DNA of 11,909 nt from the NCBI GenBank assembly GCA_017989775.1, contig JAGNPF010000013.1:1-11909 (forward strand), written 5' to 3'. Source of the DNA: Flavobacterium sp. GTDB taxonomy: Bacteria; Bacteroidota; Bacteroidia; Flavobacteriales; Flavobacteriaceae. A program made the position numbers and the translations under genes. Below the pieces are notes generated by a model. The model saw only the letters and a program-made list of their open reading frames with translations, was not told the DNA's origin and made no database searches. Of the stretch, positions 1-6,668 are shown in pieces; position 1 is the stretch's first letter, and each line of letters begins with the position of its first letter.

Positions 1-41
1 TGGTTCGAAACATTAACAATCCCAACTTTTAACAAGAAAGG
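1..41 (+). pseudogene. Disrupted 5' portion of the endonuclease/exonuclease/phosphatase gene
   Basis: Upstream of the open frame that begins at 42, the same reading frame gives I-N-N-P-N-F at 12-29 and then a TAA at 30-32. Bases 1-11, read in a different frame, give W-F-E-T. In flavobacterial members of this family the N-terminal active-site segment has the form E-N-L-F-(D/E)-T-x-x-x-P-N, so FET followed by INNPNF looks like one original segment now split by a missing base near 10-11 and interrupted by a stop. Either the gene is a recent pseudogene or these first bases carry sequence or assembly errors, which is plausible so close to an edge. The real start and the conserved Asn motif would lie before the window. 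Confidence 0.4.
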
Positions 42-989
42 GTGGCAAAAGGATTTCAGCGTTGGACTTCAGATAAATACAAACAGAAACTGGAAAATCT
101 TTCCAAGGTCTTGATGCAAATAGGGACCAACGACCAGCAGAAAGATGCCCCAACTTTCATAGGAGGCTCTGAAATAGAAAATCGAGGCGTTCTGGAAGAT
201 TTGGTAAAACATCCCAATATCGTCAAGCACGATTATGGCATCGTGCATTTTGATTCTCCCGACAAAAGGGGGATAGACGTGGCGTTGTTGTATCAAAAGA
301 AACATTTTAAACCCACAAGTTTCATCAATGTTCCCTTGATTATTTACAGGGGGAACAACAACGAAAAAGAGAAGGAAACCGAAGAAGACAAAGCCGACAA
401 AGACAAAATAGAAGTGGGCAAGGACAACAGGGTTTATACCAGGGACATCCTCTTGGTGACTGGATTTCTTGACGGGGAAGAAATCAACATTATGGTCAAC
501 CACTGGCCGTCACGTTCGGGTGGAGAGAAAAAAAGCAGTCCGTTTCGGGAAGCCGCAGGAAGATTGAGCCGAAAAATCATGGACTCCATCTATAAAGTGA
601 ATCCTAATGCCAAAATCATCACGATGGGCGATTACAATGACGGCAGCTACAACAAAAGCATCAAAGAAGGCATCGGCGCCAAACTGAAAAAGTCGGAAGT
701 CAAGCCATTCGGCATTTACAATCCATTCGAGCAAATGGCCAAAGATGGACACGCATCCTTGTTTTACAGGGATTCAGGCGATATTTTCGACCAAATTATG
801 GTTTCCGAAACCTTGATCAAGAGCGATTATTCCACTTATCAATACTGGAAAGCCGGAATTTACAACAAGCCCTTCATGATCGAAAAATTTGGACGGTATG
901 CCGGTTATCCCTTGCGCCATTCCGAAAACGAAATCGGCTACAGTGACCACTTTCCCGTTTATATTTATTTGATAAAAGAAGTGAAATAA
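42..989 (+). CDS. Endonuclease/exonuclease/phosphatase family protein, N-terminus missing
   Basis: Metal-dependent phosphoesterase of the EEP (DNase I-like) fold, the group often annotated as endonuclease or secreted nuclease in Flavobacteriaceae. The true substrate is not evident. Visible catalytic motifs, numbered from the GTG at 42: SEIEN with the metal-binding Glu44; RGIDVALLY (77-84 region); VNHWPSRSGG with His154; the GDYND motif with Asp197 and Asn199; FDQIMVS around 249-255; and the terminal SDH with Asp302 and His303. A highly charged stretch (about residues 105-129, rich in Glu, Lys and Asp) sits between two beta strands and looks like a lineage-specific loop. The GTG at 42 is only the first available start. 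The family normally has an upstream signal or anchor and an ENLFD motif that are absent here, so this is a partial or broken gene. It stands alone: the next gene has its own promoter. Confidence 0.8.
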   Translation: MAKGFQRWTSDKYKQKLENLSKVLMQIGTNDQQKDAPTFIGGSEIENRGVLEDLVKHPNIVKHDYGIVHFDSPDKRGIDVALLYQKKHFKPTSFINVPLIIYRGNNNEKEKETEEDKADKDKIEVGKDNRVYTRDILLVTGFLDGEEINIMVNHWPSRSGGEKKSSPFREAAGRLSRKIMDSIYKVNPNAKIITMGDYNDGSYNKSIKEGIGAKLKKSEVKPFGIYNPFEQMAKDGHASLFYRDSGDIFDQIMVSETLIKSDYSTYQYWKAGIYNKPFMIEKFGRYAGYPLRHSENEIGYSDHFPVYIYLIKEVK

Positions 990-1191
990 AGTTTCAGGAA
1001 CAGTACTTCAAAAAGGCGTGGTTTTCATCAGGAATCCAGGCCTTTCTTGTTTTTGGACAAATATGTTTTTAAGAGGAAAAAACAAGCCAAAAAAACAAAT
1101 CCCGTAATTTGGAGTGGTTCGGAACATCCCAAAATGAGGATTAGCCCCCAAAAGACATTTCTGCAATTTTAATTAAGAAAGAATTAAGGTT

Positions 1192-1219
1192 TTTGTTACT
1201 GTTTAAAACGTTACTTTTG
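1192..1219 (+). promoter_or_regulatory. Bacteroidota-type promoter for corA
   Basis: TACTTTTG at 1212-1219 matches the Bacteroidota -7 consensus TAnnTTTG exactly. A TTTG at 1192-1195, 16 bases upstream, fits the -33 element with a slightly short spacer. Transcription would start near 1226, giving a corA leader of about 105 nt, which is long for this phylum and could hold regulatory elements. Confidence 0.6.
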
Positions 1220-1241
1220 CAAAAAAAATTAAAAATCCACC

Positions 1242-1286
1242 ATGGACGATTATTATTCGAAGAGAAATAAAGAAAACCAGGAATAG
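1242..1286 (+). CDS. Possible 14-codon leader peptide upstream of corA
   Basis: An ATG at 1242, about 16 nt after the predicted transcript start and preceded by an A-rich tract typical of flavobacterial start sites, opens a short frame of 14 codons (M-D-D-Y-Y-S-K-R-N-K-E-N-Q-E) ending in TAG at 1284-1286. It is out of frame with corA, which starts 44 nt after the stop. The peptide is strongly hydrophilic, with two Asp directly after Met. In enterobacteria the Mg2+ transporter genes corA and mgtA have translated leader ORFs, so a leader role is possible, but a 14-codon frame can arise by chance and no homologue is recognised. Confidence 0.25.
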   Translation: MDDYYSKRNKENQE

Positions 1287-1287
1287 T

Positions 1288-1323
1288 CGTTGCATACTGC
1301 AGGCGTTATTCCCCAAACAACGC
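1288..1323 (+). promoter_or_regulatory. Two mutually exclusive short stems just before the corA start
   Basis: CAACGC at 1318-1323, which ends 7 nt before the corA ATG, can pair with CGTTG at 1288-1292 (5 bp) or with GCGTT at 1303-1307 (5 bp, 11-nt loop), but not with both. The first stem starts immediately after the stop codon of the short upstream ORF, so a ribosome on that ORF could block it. The stems are short, and functional attenuation is only an inference. Confidence 0.22.
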
Positions 1324-1330
1324 ATTGCAC

Positions 1331-2257
1331 ATGATTACATATTACAAAAACAACAAAGGGTTTGTTCAAACCGAAAAAATTGAGGAAAACGACTGGATCA
1401 ACGTAGTTTGCCCCACCAAGGAAGAAACCAAATTCCTGCTCAAAGAACTCCAAATTCCCGAAGATTTCTATAATGACATCGAAGATATTGACGAACGACC
1501 ACGTATCGAAATCGAAAACGGTTGGACGCTGATTGTTCTTAGAATTCCTTTCCGAAGCAACGATGCAAAACTGCCTTTCAACACGGCGCCACTGGGATTG
1601 ATGTTCAAAGAAGACATTTTTGTGTCGCTTTGTTTTCACCAAACCGACATCCTTCCCGATTTTGTTTCCTATACCCGACGCAAAAAAATTCCCGTCAACG
1701 ACCATTTCGATTTGGTGTTGAAATTGCTTTTGTCCTCCAGTGTTTGGTTCTTGAAACATCTGAAACAAATCAACCAGCGAATCAAACTCGCCGAAGACAA
1801 TCTGGAACAATCCATCAAAAACGAAGAACTTCAGGCCTTGCTGCAAATAGAAAAATGCTTGGTCTTTTTCATCACTTCTCTAAAAGGCAACGACGTTTTG
1901 TTTCGCAGGATCAAGAACCTGAAAAATCACAAAGACAGTTTTGACCCGGAATTGCTCGAAGACGTGGAAATCGAATTGCGCCAAGCTGAAGAAACAACCA
2001 ACATTTACAGCAACATCCTCACGGGAATGATGGATGCCTACGCCTCGGTGATTTCAAACAATTTGAACGTCATTATGAAAAGACTGACCTCCATTTCCAT
2101 CATCCTGATGATCCCCACGGTAATCGCCAGTTTGTACGGAATGAACGTGCCCAATAATTTGGAAAACAACCAATTCGGATTCTGGATTGTACTGCTTATT
2201 TCCTTGTTGGTATCCACATTTGGCGTGTTTTTGTTCAAGAAAAAGAACCTGTTTTAA
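1331..2257 (+). CDS. corA: CorA-family magnesium/divalent-cation transporter
   Basis: 308-residue inner-membrane channel of the CorA (2-TM-GxN) family, which forms homopentamers that admit Mg2+ and sometimes Co2+ or Ni2+. The long soluble N-terminal part contains the acidic stretch around EDFYNDIEDIDERPRIEIE and the family core. It is followed by the long stalk helix (about residues 165-245) and two C-terminal membrane segments, about 247-269 and 284-302. The signature YGMNVP between them has GMN at 270-272, the selectivity-loop motif, and the protein ends in the usual basic tail (KKKNLF). I chose the ATG at 1331. An in-frame TTG two codons earlier (1325) adds only two residues and is an unlikely start. 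The length is normal for the family. The gene is monocistronic and convergent with recO, with its own promoter and a long leader. Confidence 0.93.
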   Translation: MITYYKNNKGFVQTEKIEENDWINVVCPTKEETKFLLKELQIPEDFYNDIEDIDERPRIEIENGWTLIVLRIPFRSNDAKLPFNTAPLGLMFKEDIFVSLCFHQTDILPDFVSYTRRKKIPVNDHFDLVLKLLLSSSVWFLKHLKQINQRIKLAEDNLEQSIKNEELQALLQIEKCLVFFITSLKGNDVLFRRIKNLKNHKDSFDPELLEDVEIELRQAEETTNIYSNILTGMMDAYASVISNNLNVIMKRLTSISIILMIPTVIASLYGMNVPNNLENNQFGFWIVLLISLLVSTFGVFLFKKKNLF

Positions 2258-2296
2258 TTTTTCAGGAGTTTTGACTCTTAAAAAGTATCATTTTTT

Positions 2297-2474
2297 CACC
2301 ACAAATCACACAAATTACCGGAAATATAAAGCCGTCAAAAGCGGGACAACAATGCCAAATTCGGTAAAAAACGACTATTTTGACACAAATTGACGCAGAT
2401 TAATTTCTGAAAATTTGTAAAATCTGTGTCAAAAACATTTTAAAAAACTTTCTAATCTTGCGTCTTTGTGGTTG
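2297..2474. repeat. Imperfect inverted repeat of dispersed intergenic type
   Basis: The spacer between convergent corA and recO holds nested symmetry. The outer ends read CACCACAAA (2297-2305) and, at 2464-2474, CTTTGTGGTTG, the near reverse complement. Inside, TTTTGACACA (2378-2387) plus GATT (2398-2401) is the reverse complement of AATCTGTGTCAAAA (2421-2434), with an extra AATTGACGCA between the two halves of the left arm. Units of the form ACCACAAAGACGCAAAG are familiar as scattered intergenic repeats in bacterial genomes including Bacteroidota. That recollection could not be checked here. The folded RNA could also serve as a weak two-way terminator for the flanking genes. Confidence 0.55.
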
Positions 2475-2479
2475 TTTTT

Positions 2480-3193
2480 TCAAGAAAAAACTTCTTTAAG
2501 AACATCCAAAGATTTTGGTTTTCGGAAACCAACCAGATGAAAAGTGTAATAATCAATCAGGATTTTGAGAAGTATTTGCCTTTCGATAACGTGGAAGATT
2601 TTTTGGTCGTTATCGAATTTCAAAGAAATGAGTTTTTTGAACAACTGCGTTTCGTGTTCGGTCAATGAACCAAGACCGTGAAACGGAGTGAAAACACCTT
2701 CGTTGGTGTCGAAAAAAGGGAATTCCATTTCGGAAACATCGGGATAAAACCCTAGGTATTTCGTTATTTCGAGCATTAAAATCAAATGAAAATTGGCAAT
2801 TTGATCGTGATTGTCGAGCCAATGCAAGGCGGTTTCCAAGAAAGTGAAAAGAGCTTCGTTTTTCTCTTCTTCGTGTATGGAATGGTGTAAAATTTCAGAA
2901 ATGAACATCACTATCGTACTCTTGAAAATATCCGAATGCAAGGTTTGAAAGGGAGTGGCAATCTTGATTTCCTTGAAGTTCTCCATTGTGCCCTTGTTTT
3001 TGTGCACGGCCTCGATTTCGAGAATGCTCAAAGGCTGGAAATAGGCTTTTTTTTGGCTTGATTTTCGGGAAGAAAAAGCGTCACGAACAAAATAAGTTTT
3101 CAAACCATTGGATTCCGTAAAGCATTTTACAATCAAGCTTTTCTCTTGGTATTTGAGGGAGGAAATGACGATGGCTTTGGTTTTGACTAACAT
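2480..3193 (-). CDS. recO: DNA repair protein RecO
   Basis: 237-residue mediator of recombinational repair. RecO works in the RecFOR pathway: it binds single-stranded DNA and SSB, helps RecA load, and anneals complementary strands. The N-terminal OB-fold has the typical opening (MLVKTKAIVISSLKYQEKSLIVKCFTE in outline: a strand, then YQEKS, then a second strand) over residues 1-80. A helical C-terminal domain includes the HWLDNHDQIANFHLILMLEITKYLGFYPD region, with the family's L-x-x-LG-x-x-P pattern. The four-Cys zinc site of many RecO proteins is absent; only Cys25 is present, as I recall for other Bacteroidota members. The gene is last in the porZ operon. Its ATG lies inside the end of the upstream acyltransferase gene (7-nt overlap), suggesting translational coupling. 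Length is normal. Confidence 0.9.
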   Translation of the reverse strand: MLVKTKAIVISSLKYQEKSLIVKCFTESNGLKTYFVRDAFSSRKSSQKKAYFQPLSILEIEAVHKNKGTMENFKEIKIATPFQTLHSDIFKSTIVMFISEILHHSIHEEEKNEALFTFLETALHWLDNHDQIANFHLILMLEITKYLGFYPDVSEMEFPFFDTNEGVFTPFHGLGSLTEHETQLFKKLISLKFDNDQKIFHVIERQILLKILIDYYTFHLVGFRKPKSLDVLKEVFS

Positions 3194-4209
3194 ATCGCCA
3201 AAGTTTGTTTGACATCGCTCTTCTTGAATCTCTCCAAGAATCTTTTTTCAACAACAAACCAAGAAAAAACAGCAAAGAAAAAAGTAATGGAAACCGCCAA
3301 AAAAGCCATTAGAATCGGGTTGTGTTTTTCAAATAAATCATACTGCCTGAAAAGCTGGATGATTGGAAAATGGTAAATATAAAGACCGTACGTAAAATCG
3401 CCATATTTGCCGAAATTATTAAGAAAAGGAAGATTGTAGGCGGCAATTATGACTAAAGAACCAAATGCTGCTGGGTAAAAAAAGTCTATTTGAAAATGAG
3501 AAAATCTTAAAATAATCAACAACAAAATGGATATGAGCAAAAGCTTGTTTTTATTCTGTAAAACCAATTCAAAATTCAAAAACAGAAAAATTCCAGTTAC
3601 AAAATAGGCCATATACCCTGGCAATTGTTTGGCCAACAAAGGTTTATTAAAATAAAAATCCATAACAAACCAATACAAAATAGACAAAACATACAAACTT
3701 GCCAATATTAAAAAAGTTTTCCTTGATTTTATAATGGCGTAAAAAATAAAGGGCAAAACAATGTAAAAACCTTCTTCGACTTTTAGTGTCCATAGTGCTC
3801 CATTTACGGCACACATAAGGTTGTTTTCGAAAAGGCCAGGCAAACAAGGATGCATAAAATTTAAAAAGATAGAATTCCATCCTAAATATTGATACACACT
3901 TATGTCTGTAAAATAGTCTGAGAAACTAAGCCTGCTGAAGTAAGCTAGAGCTAAAACGGAAAACATCAAAACAACAATATAGGCCGGCAAAATTCTTTTG
4001 GCTCTTTTGATAAAATAAGGGGTATTAGTATAGCTTTTTGCCACCAAAAAGCCGCTGATGACAAAAAAACCCTTAACCGCCATACTAGAATTAGAAAAAT
4101 GGGATAAAAATTCCAGACTTCTATTTTGAGAAAGTTCAATAAGATGTGCTAATAGAATATTTGCAGCGAAAAAAAACCTTAAGAAATCAAAACAATTTTT
4201 ATTGTTCAT
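3187..4209 (-). CDS. OafA/YrhL-like acyltransferase 3 family membrane protein
   Basis: 340-residue multi-pass inner-membrane acyltransferase (Acyl_transf_3). Such enzymes transfer acetyl or other acyl groups to O-antigen, peptidoglycan, exopolysaccharide or small molecules. Family marks seen: FDFLRFFFA and the conserved His22 of the first membrane segment; GFFVISGFLV (47-56); FIKRAKRILPAY with Arg69 and Arg72; LWTLKVEEGFY with Glu145; YGLYIYHFPI (274-283); and WFVVEKRF near the C-terminus. About ten hydrophobic segments are visible and there is no C-terminal SGNH domain, so it is the stand-alone form. It follows porZ by 32 nt and overlaps recO by 7 nt, so it is very probably cotranscribed with both. 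Composition is notably AT-rich compared with recO and gdhA. The substrate cannot be read from sequence; a surface glycan is the likely class, inferred from family and neighbour. Confidence 0.87.
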   Translation of the reverse strand: MNNKNCFDFLRFFFAANILLAHLIELSQNRSLEFLSHFSNSSMAVKGFFVISGFLVAKSYTNTPYFIKRAKRILPAYIVVLMFSVLALAYFSRLSFSDYFTDISVYQYLGWNSIFLNFMHPCLPGLFENNLMCAVNGALWTLKVEEGFYIVLPFIFYAIIKSRKTFLILASLYVLSILYWFVMDFYFNKPLLAKQLPGYMAYFVTGIFLFLNFELVLQNKNKLLLISILLLIILRFSHFQIDFFYPAAFGSLVIIAAYNLPFLNNFGKYGDFTYGLYIYHFPIIQLFRQYDLFEKHNPILMAFLAVSITFFFAVFSWFVVEKRFLERFKKSDVKQTLAIC

Positions 4210-5640
4210 AGTTAAAATTCAAAATAAATTGGGGTTTGAAATCACCTAATAATCATTACTTTTTTGACCTTGGTTTCAATCCCATCTTGTGCCGAAATAA
4301 AAATCATATAAACTCCAGAAGCAACTTTATGCTTGCCAAAAGCAGTCGTATCCCATTCTATTGTTCCTCCTTCGGAAGTGGTTTCGTAAACTAGATTCCC
4401 TTCGATGTCTGTAATTTTCACCGTGGCTTTATTCAATAAACCAGCTATTTTTACAGTTCCATCAAAATCTGGTCTAACAGGGTTTGGATAAACATATACA
4501 TTATTCAGATTTTCATTGGCTGCTGTTGCTGTTCCTTTAAAAGAAACCATCCCTTTGGCAGTGGCAATAAAAACTTCTCCTGTTGTGCTATTGATATCGA
4601 TATCATTAATTGTATTGCTTGGTAATGGAGAATTATTTGTGGTAAAATGATATTTTGTCTCCTGCCCGTTTGGAGAGACTAAAAACAGACCTGAATCGGC
4701 AGTTCCAATCCATTTATTATTGGCACCATCTACCACAATATCGGTAATAAATTGTTCATACATCAATTCTTGGGCTAAACCTTCTTCCAAAATAATTATG
4801 GGATTGGTTGTCATTTGATCATCGGACAAAAAACTGTTCACATTAGACAAAACTCGCAATCCTTTTGTAGTTCCTATCCAAAGTTGTCCTCTGTTATCTT
4901 CGGCGATTGCCCTGACATCGGTAGTTGGCAAATTTCCTTTGTCTGAATCAATCGTTATTTTTTTAAATTTATTATTGGATTCGTTATAACTTATCAAACC
5001 ATCTGTATCGGTACACCACCATTTGGTGTTGTTTTTATCTACAATCATTCGACCCATACTCGCATCGATACTTTTTTTCAAAATGTCATTCAACGAAAAA
5101 CTTTGCCATTGACCATTAGTTTTCAATACTTTTAATCCCTTTTCAATAAGACTATTATTGACCCAAATATTCCCTGATTTATCGAATGCGCCACCGTTTA
5201 TTCTAACATCTCCCGTATAGCCAGGTATGAATGTAATTTCTTCTAATCCACTGTTGGTTTGATTGTATAAAAAAGTAGGAACATCATTTTCAATTTTTAA
5301 TAAACCTGAAAAACCAGAACCCATATAAACTTCATTTTCGTTATTTGGATTGATCATAACTCTAACTATCGATTTGGCTCCAAGAACTTTTTCATACGGA
5401 ATATTGAGCCAGCCTGTAGAACTATACTTGCTTATTCCGTAACTGTCTAATGGATATGGATTGTAAGTGCCTGAATAATCCCCATAAACAGTCCACATAA
5501 TATTCGAATTAGTTTGAAGGGCAAAAATATTATTTCGAGAAGGGCCGCTTGGTGTATCATTTTCAAAAGCAGAACTAACAGAAATCGTGGTATTGAACAA
5601 TCCATGTTCTTTTGTTCCTATATAAACAACATTATCAATG
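3190..5640. other. AT-rich block spanning the acyltransferase and the 3' part of porZ
   Basis: Hand counts of fourteen 60-base lines in this block give about 32% GC. Six lines covering 5641-5820, 5881-5940 and 6001-6120 (5' part of porZ) give about 44%, and five lines at 2701-3240 (almost all recO) about 40%. Single gdhA lines reach 47-55%. The upper edge falls inside porZ around codon 297 and the lower edge near the recO start. The block may mark a homologous recombination tract, or simply different constraint on the propeller and membrane-protein sequence. Edges are approximate and only sampled, not computed. Confidence 0.45.
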
Positions 5641-6530
5641 GTTGTGGCGCAAGTAAAACTCACATTGCTTTCCGGAACTTGATTGATATTTATTTGACGA
5701 ACAAGCGCCAATTGGTTGTTGTACAAATAAACGCTGCCGGCAGTGGACACAACAAGATAATTGGCCGTTTTCCTCATGTCGACAGCTAAGGACGGAAGTT
5801 GCAAATAACCCGTAAAAGAATTGGAGGCTTGATTGTATTTATGGATATATCCTGACGAATTAACGGCAACAAGTTCCGTTCCAAAAGTTTCAATACTATC
5901 CCAACTTCCCGGGGCGATTTGCATCCATTGGTTAAAATCGACCAGGTTTTTGTTGGTTATATCCGCTCTTCTAATGCCGGCAATTGTGGCAGCATAAATG
6001 TATCCATTGAATACCGAAGTTTGGGCAACCCTTATCTCGGCTCCATTGTCGCCTATAAAATAGGTGTCGCCAAACAACAAAGTGGCCAAATCGAACTGCA
6101 CGATTCCAAAATCGCAGGAAACGTAAACAATCCCTTCATGCTCCATAAAATGGTTGATTTTTTTTATGCCCGATGGAAGCTGCTTGTTGATGATGTCAAC
6201 AATTTTCGACATACTGCCATCGGCTTCGTTGATCACAATCATCAAGCCATTTTCATAACCCACGAGCGTTTTATTGGATGTGGGGCTGTAATACAAGGAA
6301 GTAATGGTTTCACCTGAAAGGCCATCAATGGTATTGGTCGTTTTAAGCTGGCTGGTGGTCGTATTTTTGGAAAACAAGGCATTTTCGGAAGCTGCAAAAA
6401 TAGTTGTTGGCGATTCCGAAATATCCTTGATTTCATTATAGGAAAAATAACCTTGCCACAAAAAGTTGCTTTGCGCAAAGCCCATTTGCATAACAACCAG
6501 AAGCACAAAACAGAGAATCCTTTTTTTCAT
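4242..6530 (-). CDS. porZ: Type IX secretion system protein PorZ, beta-propeller with C-terminal sorting domain
   Basis: 762-residue exported protein. Residues 1-19 are a signal peptide (basic MKKR, hydrophobic core, cleavage likely at GFA-QS). There follow two stretches of propeller repeats of the two-component-regulator-propeller type, for example IAEDNRGQLWIGTTKGLRVL and IVVDGANNKWIGTADSGLF. The end (about 671-762) is a type IX sorting-type domain, opening VYVYPNPVRP and ending in the usual short basic tail. In Porphyromonas gingivalis PorZ sits on the cell surface with PorU, PorV and PorQ in the attachment complex and delivers anionic LPS to the PorU sortase; that role is transferred here from the family. 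I chose the ATG at 6528-6530. An in-frame start 44 codons earlier would run through the gdhA terminator and lacks a signal peptide at its own N-terminus. Composition shifts inside the gene near 5640 (about residue 297). Confidence 0.88.
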   Translation of the reverse strand: MKKRILCFVLLVVMQMGFAQSNFLWQGYFSYNEIKDISESPTTIFAASENALFSKNTTTSQLKTTNTIDGLSGETITSLYYSPTSNKTLVGYENGLMIVINEADGSMSKIVDIINKQLPSGIKKINHFMEHEGIVYVSCDFGIVQFDLATLLFGDTYFIGDNGAEIRVAQTSVFNGYIYAATIAGIRRADITNKNLVDFNQWMQIAPGSWDSIETFGTELVAVNSSGYIHKYNQASNSFTGYLQLPSLAVDMRKTANYLVVSTAGSVYLYNNQLALVRQININQVPESNVSFTCATTIDNVVYIGTKEHGLFNTTISVSSAFENDTPSGPSRNNIFALQTNSNIMWTVYGDYSGTYNPYPLDSYGISKYSSTGWLNIPYEKVLGAKSIVRVMINPNNENEVYMGSGFSGLLKIENDVPTFLYNQTNSGLEEITFIPGYTGDVRINGGAFDKSGNIWVNNSLIEKGLKVLKTNGQWQSFSLNDILKKSIDASMGRMIVDKNNTKWWCTDTDGLISYNESNNKFKKITIDSDKGNLPTTDVRAIAEDNRGQLWIGTTKGLRVLSNVNSFLSDDQMTTNPIIILEEGLAQELMYEQFITDIVVDGANNKWIGTADSGLFLVSPNGQETKYHFTTNNSPLPSNTINDIDINSTTGEVFIATAKGMVSFKGTATAANENLNNVYVYPNPVRPDFDGTVKIAGLLNKATVKITDIEGNLVYETTSEGGTIEWDTTAFGKHKVASGVYMIFISAQDGIETKVKKVMIIR

Positions 6531-6553
6531 TATTGGCATAAATATTTGGTTCA

Positions 6554-6561
6554 CAAATATA
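6554..6561 (-). promoter_or_regulatory. Putative -7 element of the porZ operon promoter
   Basis: On the minus strand this reads TATATTTG, an exact TAnnTTTG match. It lies between the gdhA terminator and the chosen porZ start, and would give a 5' leader of roughly 18 nt. No convincing TTG is found at the -33 distance, so the call rests on the -7 element and position. Confidence 0.5.
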
Positions 6562-6596
6562 CTATAAACGAAACTAATGGAATTTTGTTTTATTGC

Positions 6597-6645
6597 AAAA
6601 AAAACGCCTTCCATCCAATCCCTGGATTCGGGACTGGAAGAAGGC
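6597..6645 (-). terminator. Intrinsic terminator after gdhA
   Basis: Read on the minus strand, GCCTTC (6640-6645) pairs with GAAGGC (6606-6611). Inside it, TCCA and TCCC pair with TGGA and GGGA across a 7-base loop, with small bulges. One base after the stem comes a run of eight T (6597-6604). It starts about 24 bases after the gdhA stop codon and separates gdhA from porZ. Confidence 0.8.
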
Positions 6646-6668
6646 ATTGCATGTTTGTTCAAAAAGAA

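Larger units (their letters stand above)
990..1330 (+). other. Intergenic region and leader upstream of corA
   Basis: This 341-base stretch holds no ordinary-length gene. A short inverted repeat, CTTGTTTTT at 1046-1054 against AAAAACAAG at 1078-1086, could form a weak hairpin, but no T-run follows it, so I do not call it a terminator. The second half carries the corA promoter, a possible 14-codon ORF and two short competing stems, listed separately. I see nothing else that can be supported. Confidence 0.6.

Noticed and set aside
69..503. 144-codon minus-strand frame inside the EEP gene
   Set aside because: Shadow of the Lys/Glu-rich coding strand; its hydrophobic Phe/Val runs come from reversed GAA/AAA codons.
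1046..1086. Hairpin CTTGTTTTT/AAAAACAAG as a terminator for the EEP gene
   Set aside because: Stem is AT-rich with a 23-nt loop and is followed by an A-run rather than a T-run on the coding strand.
1253..1846. 197-codon minus-strand frame opposite corA
   Set aside because: Low-complexity Phe/Val-rich translation typical of an antisense shadow; the + strand corA is unambiguous.
2297..2474. CRISPR or tandem-repeat array in the corA/recO spacer
   Set aside because: No regular repeat-spacer spacing; the symmetry is inverted and imperfect, as in a dispersed element.
2468..2668. 66-codon plus-strand frame antisense to the recO 3' end
   Set aside because: Lies wholly opposite recO apart from its first bases in the repeat; no independent promoter or family features.
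6531..6662. 44-codon N-terminal extension of porZ with an earlier in-frame ATG
   Set aside because: It would be translated across the gdhA terminator, hides the signal peptide inside the protein, and lies upstream of the likely promoter. The ATG at 6528-6530 gives a normal signal peptide.
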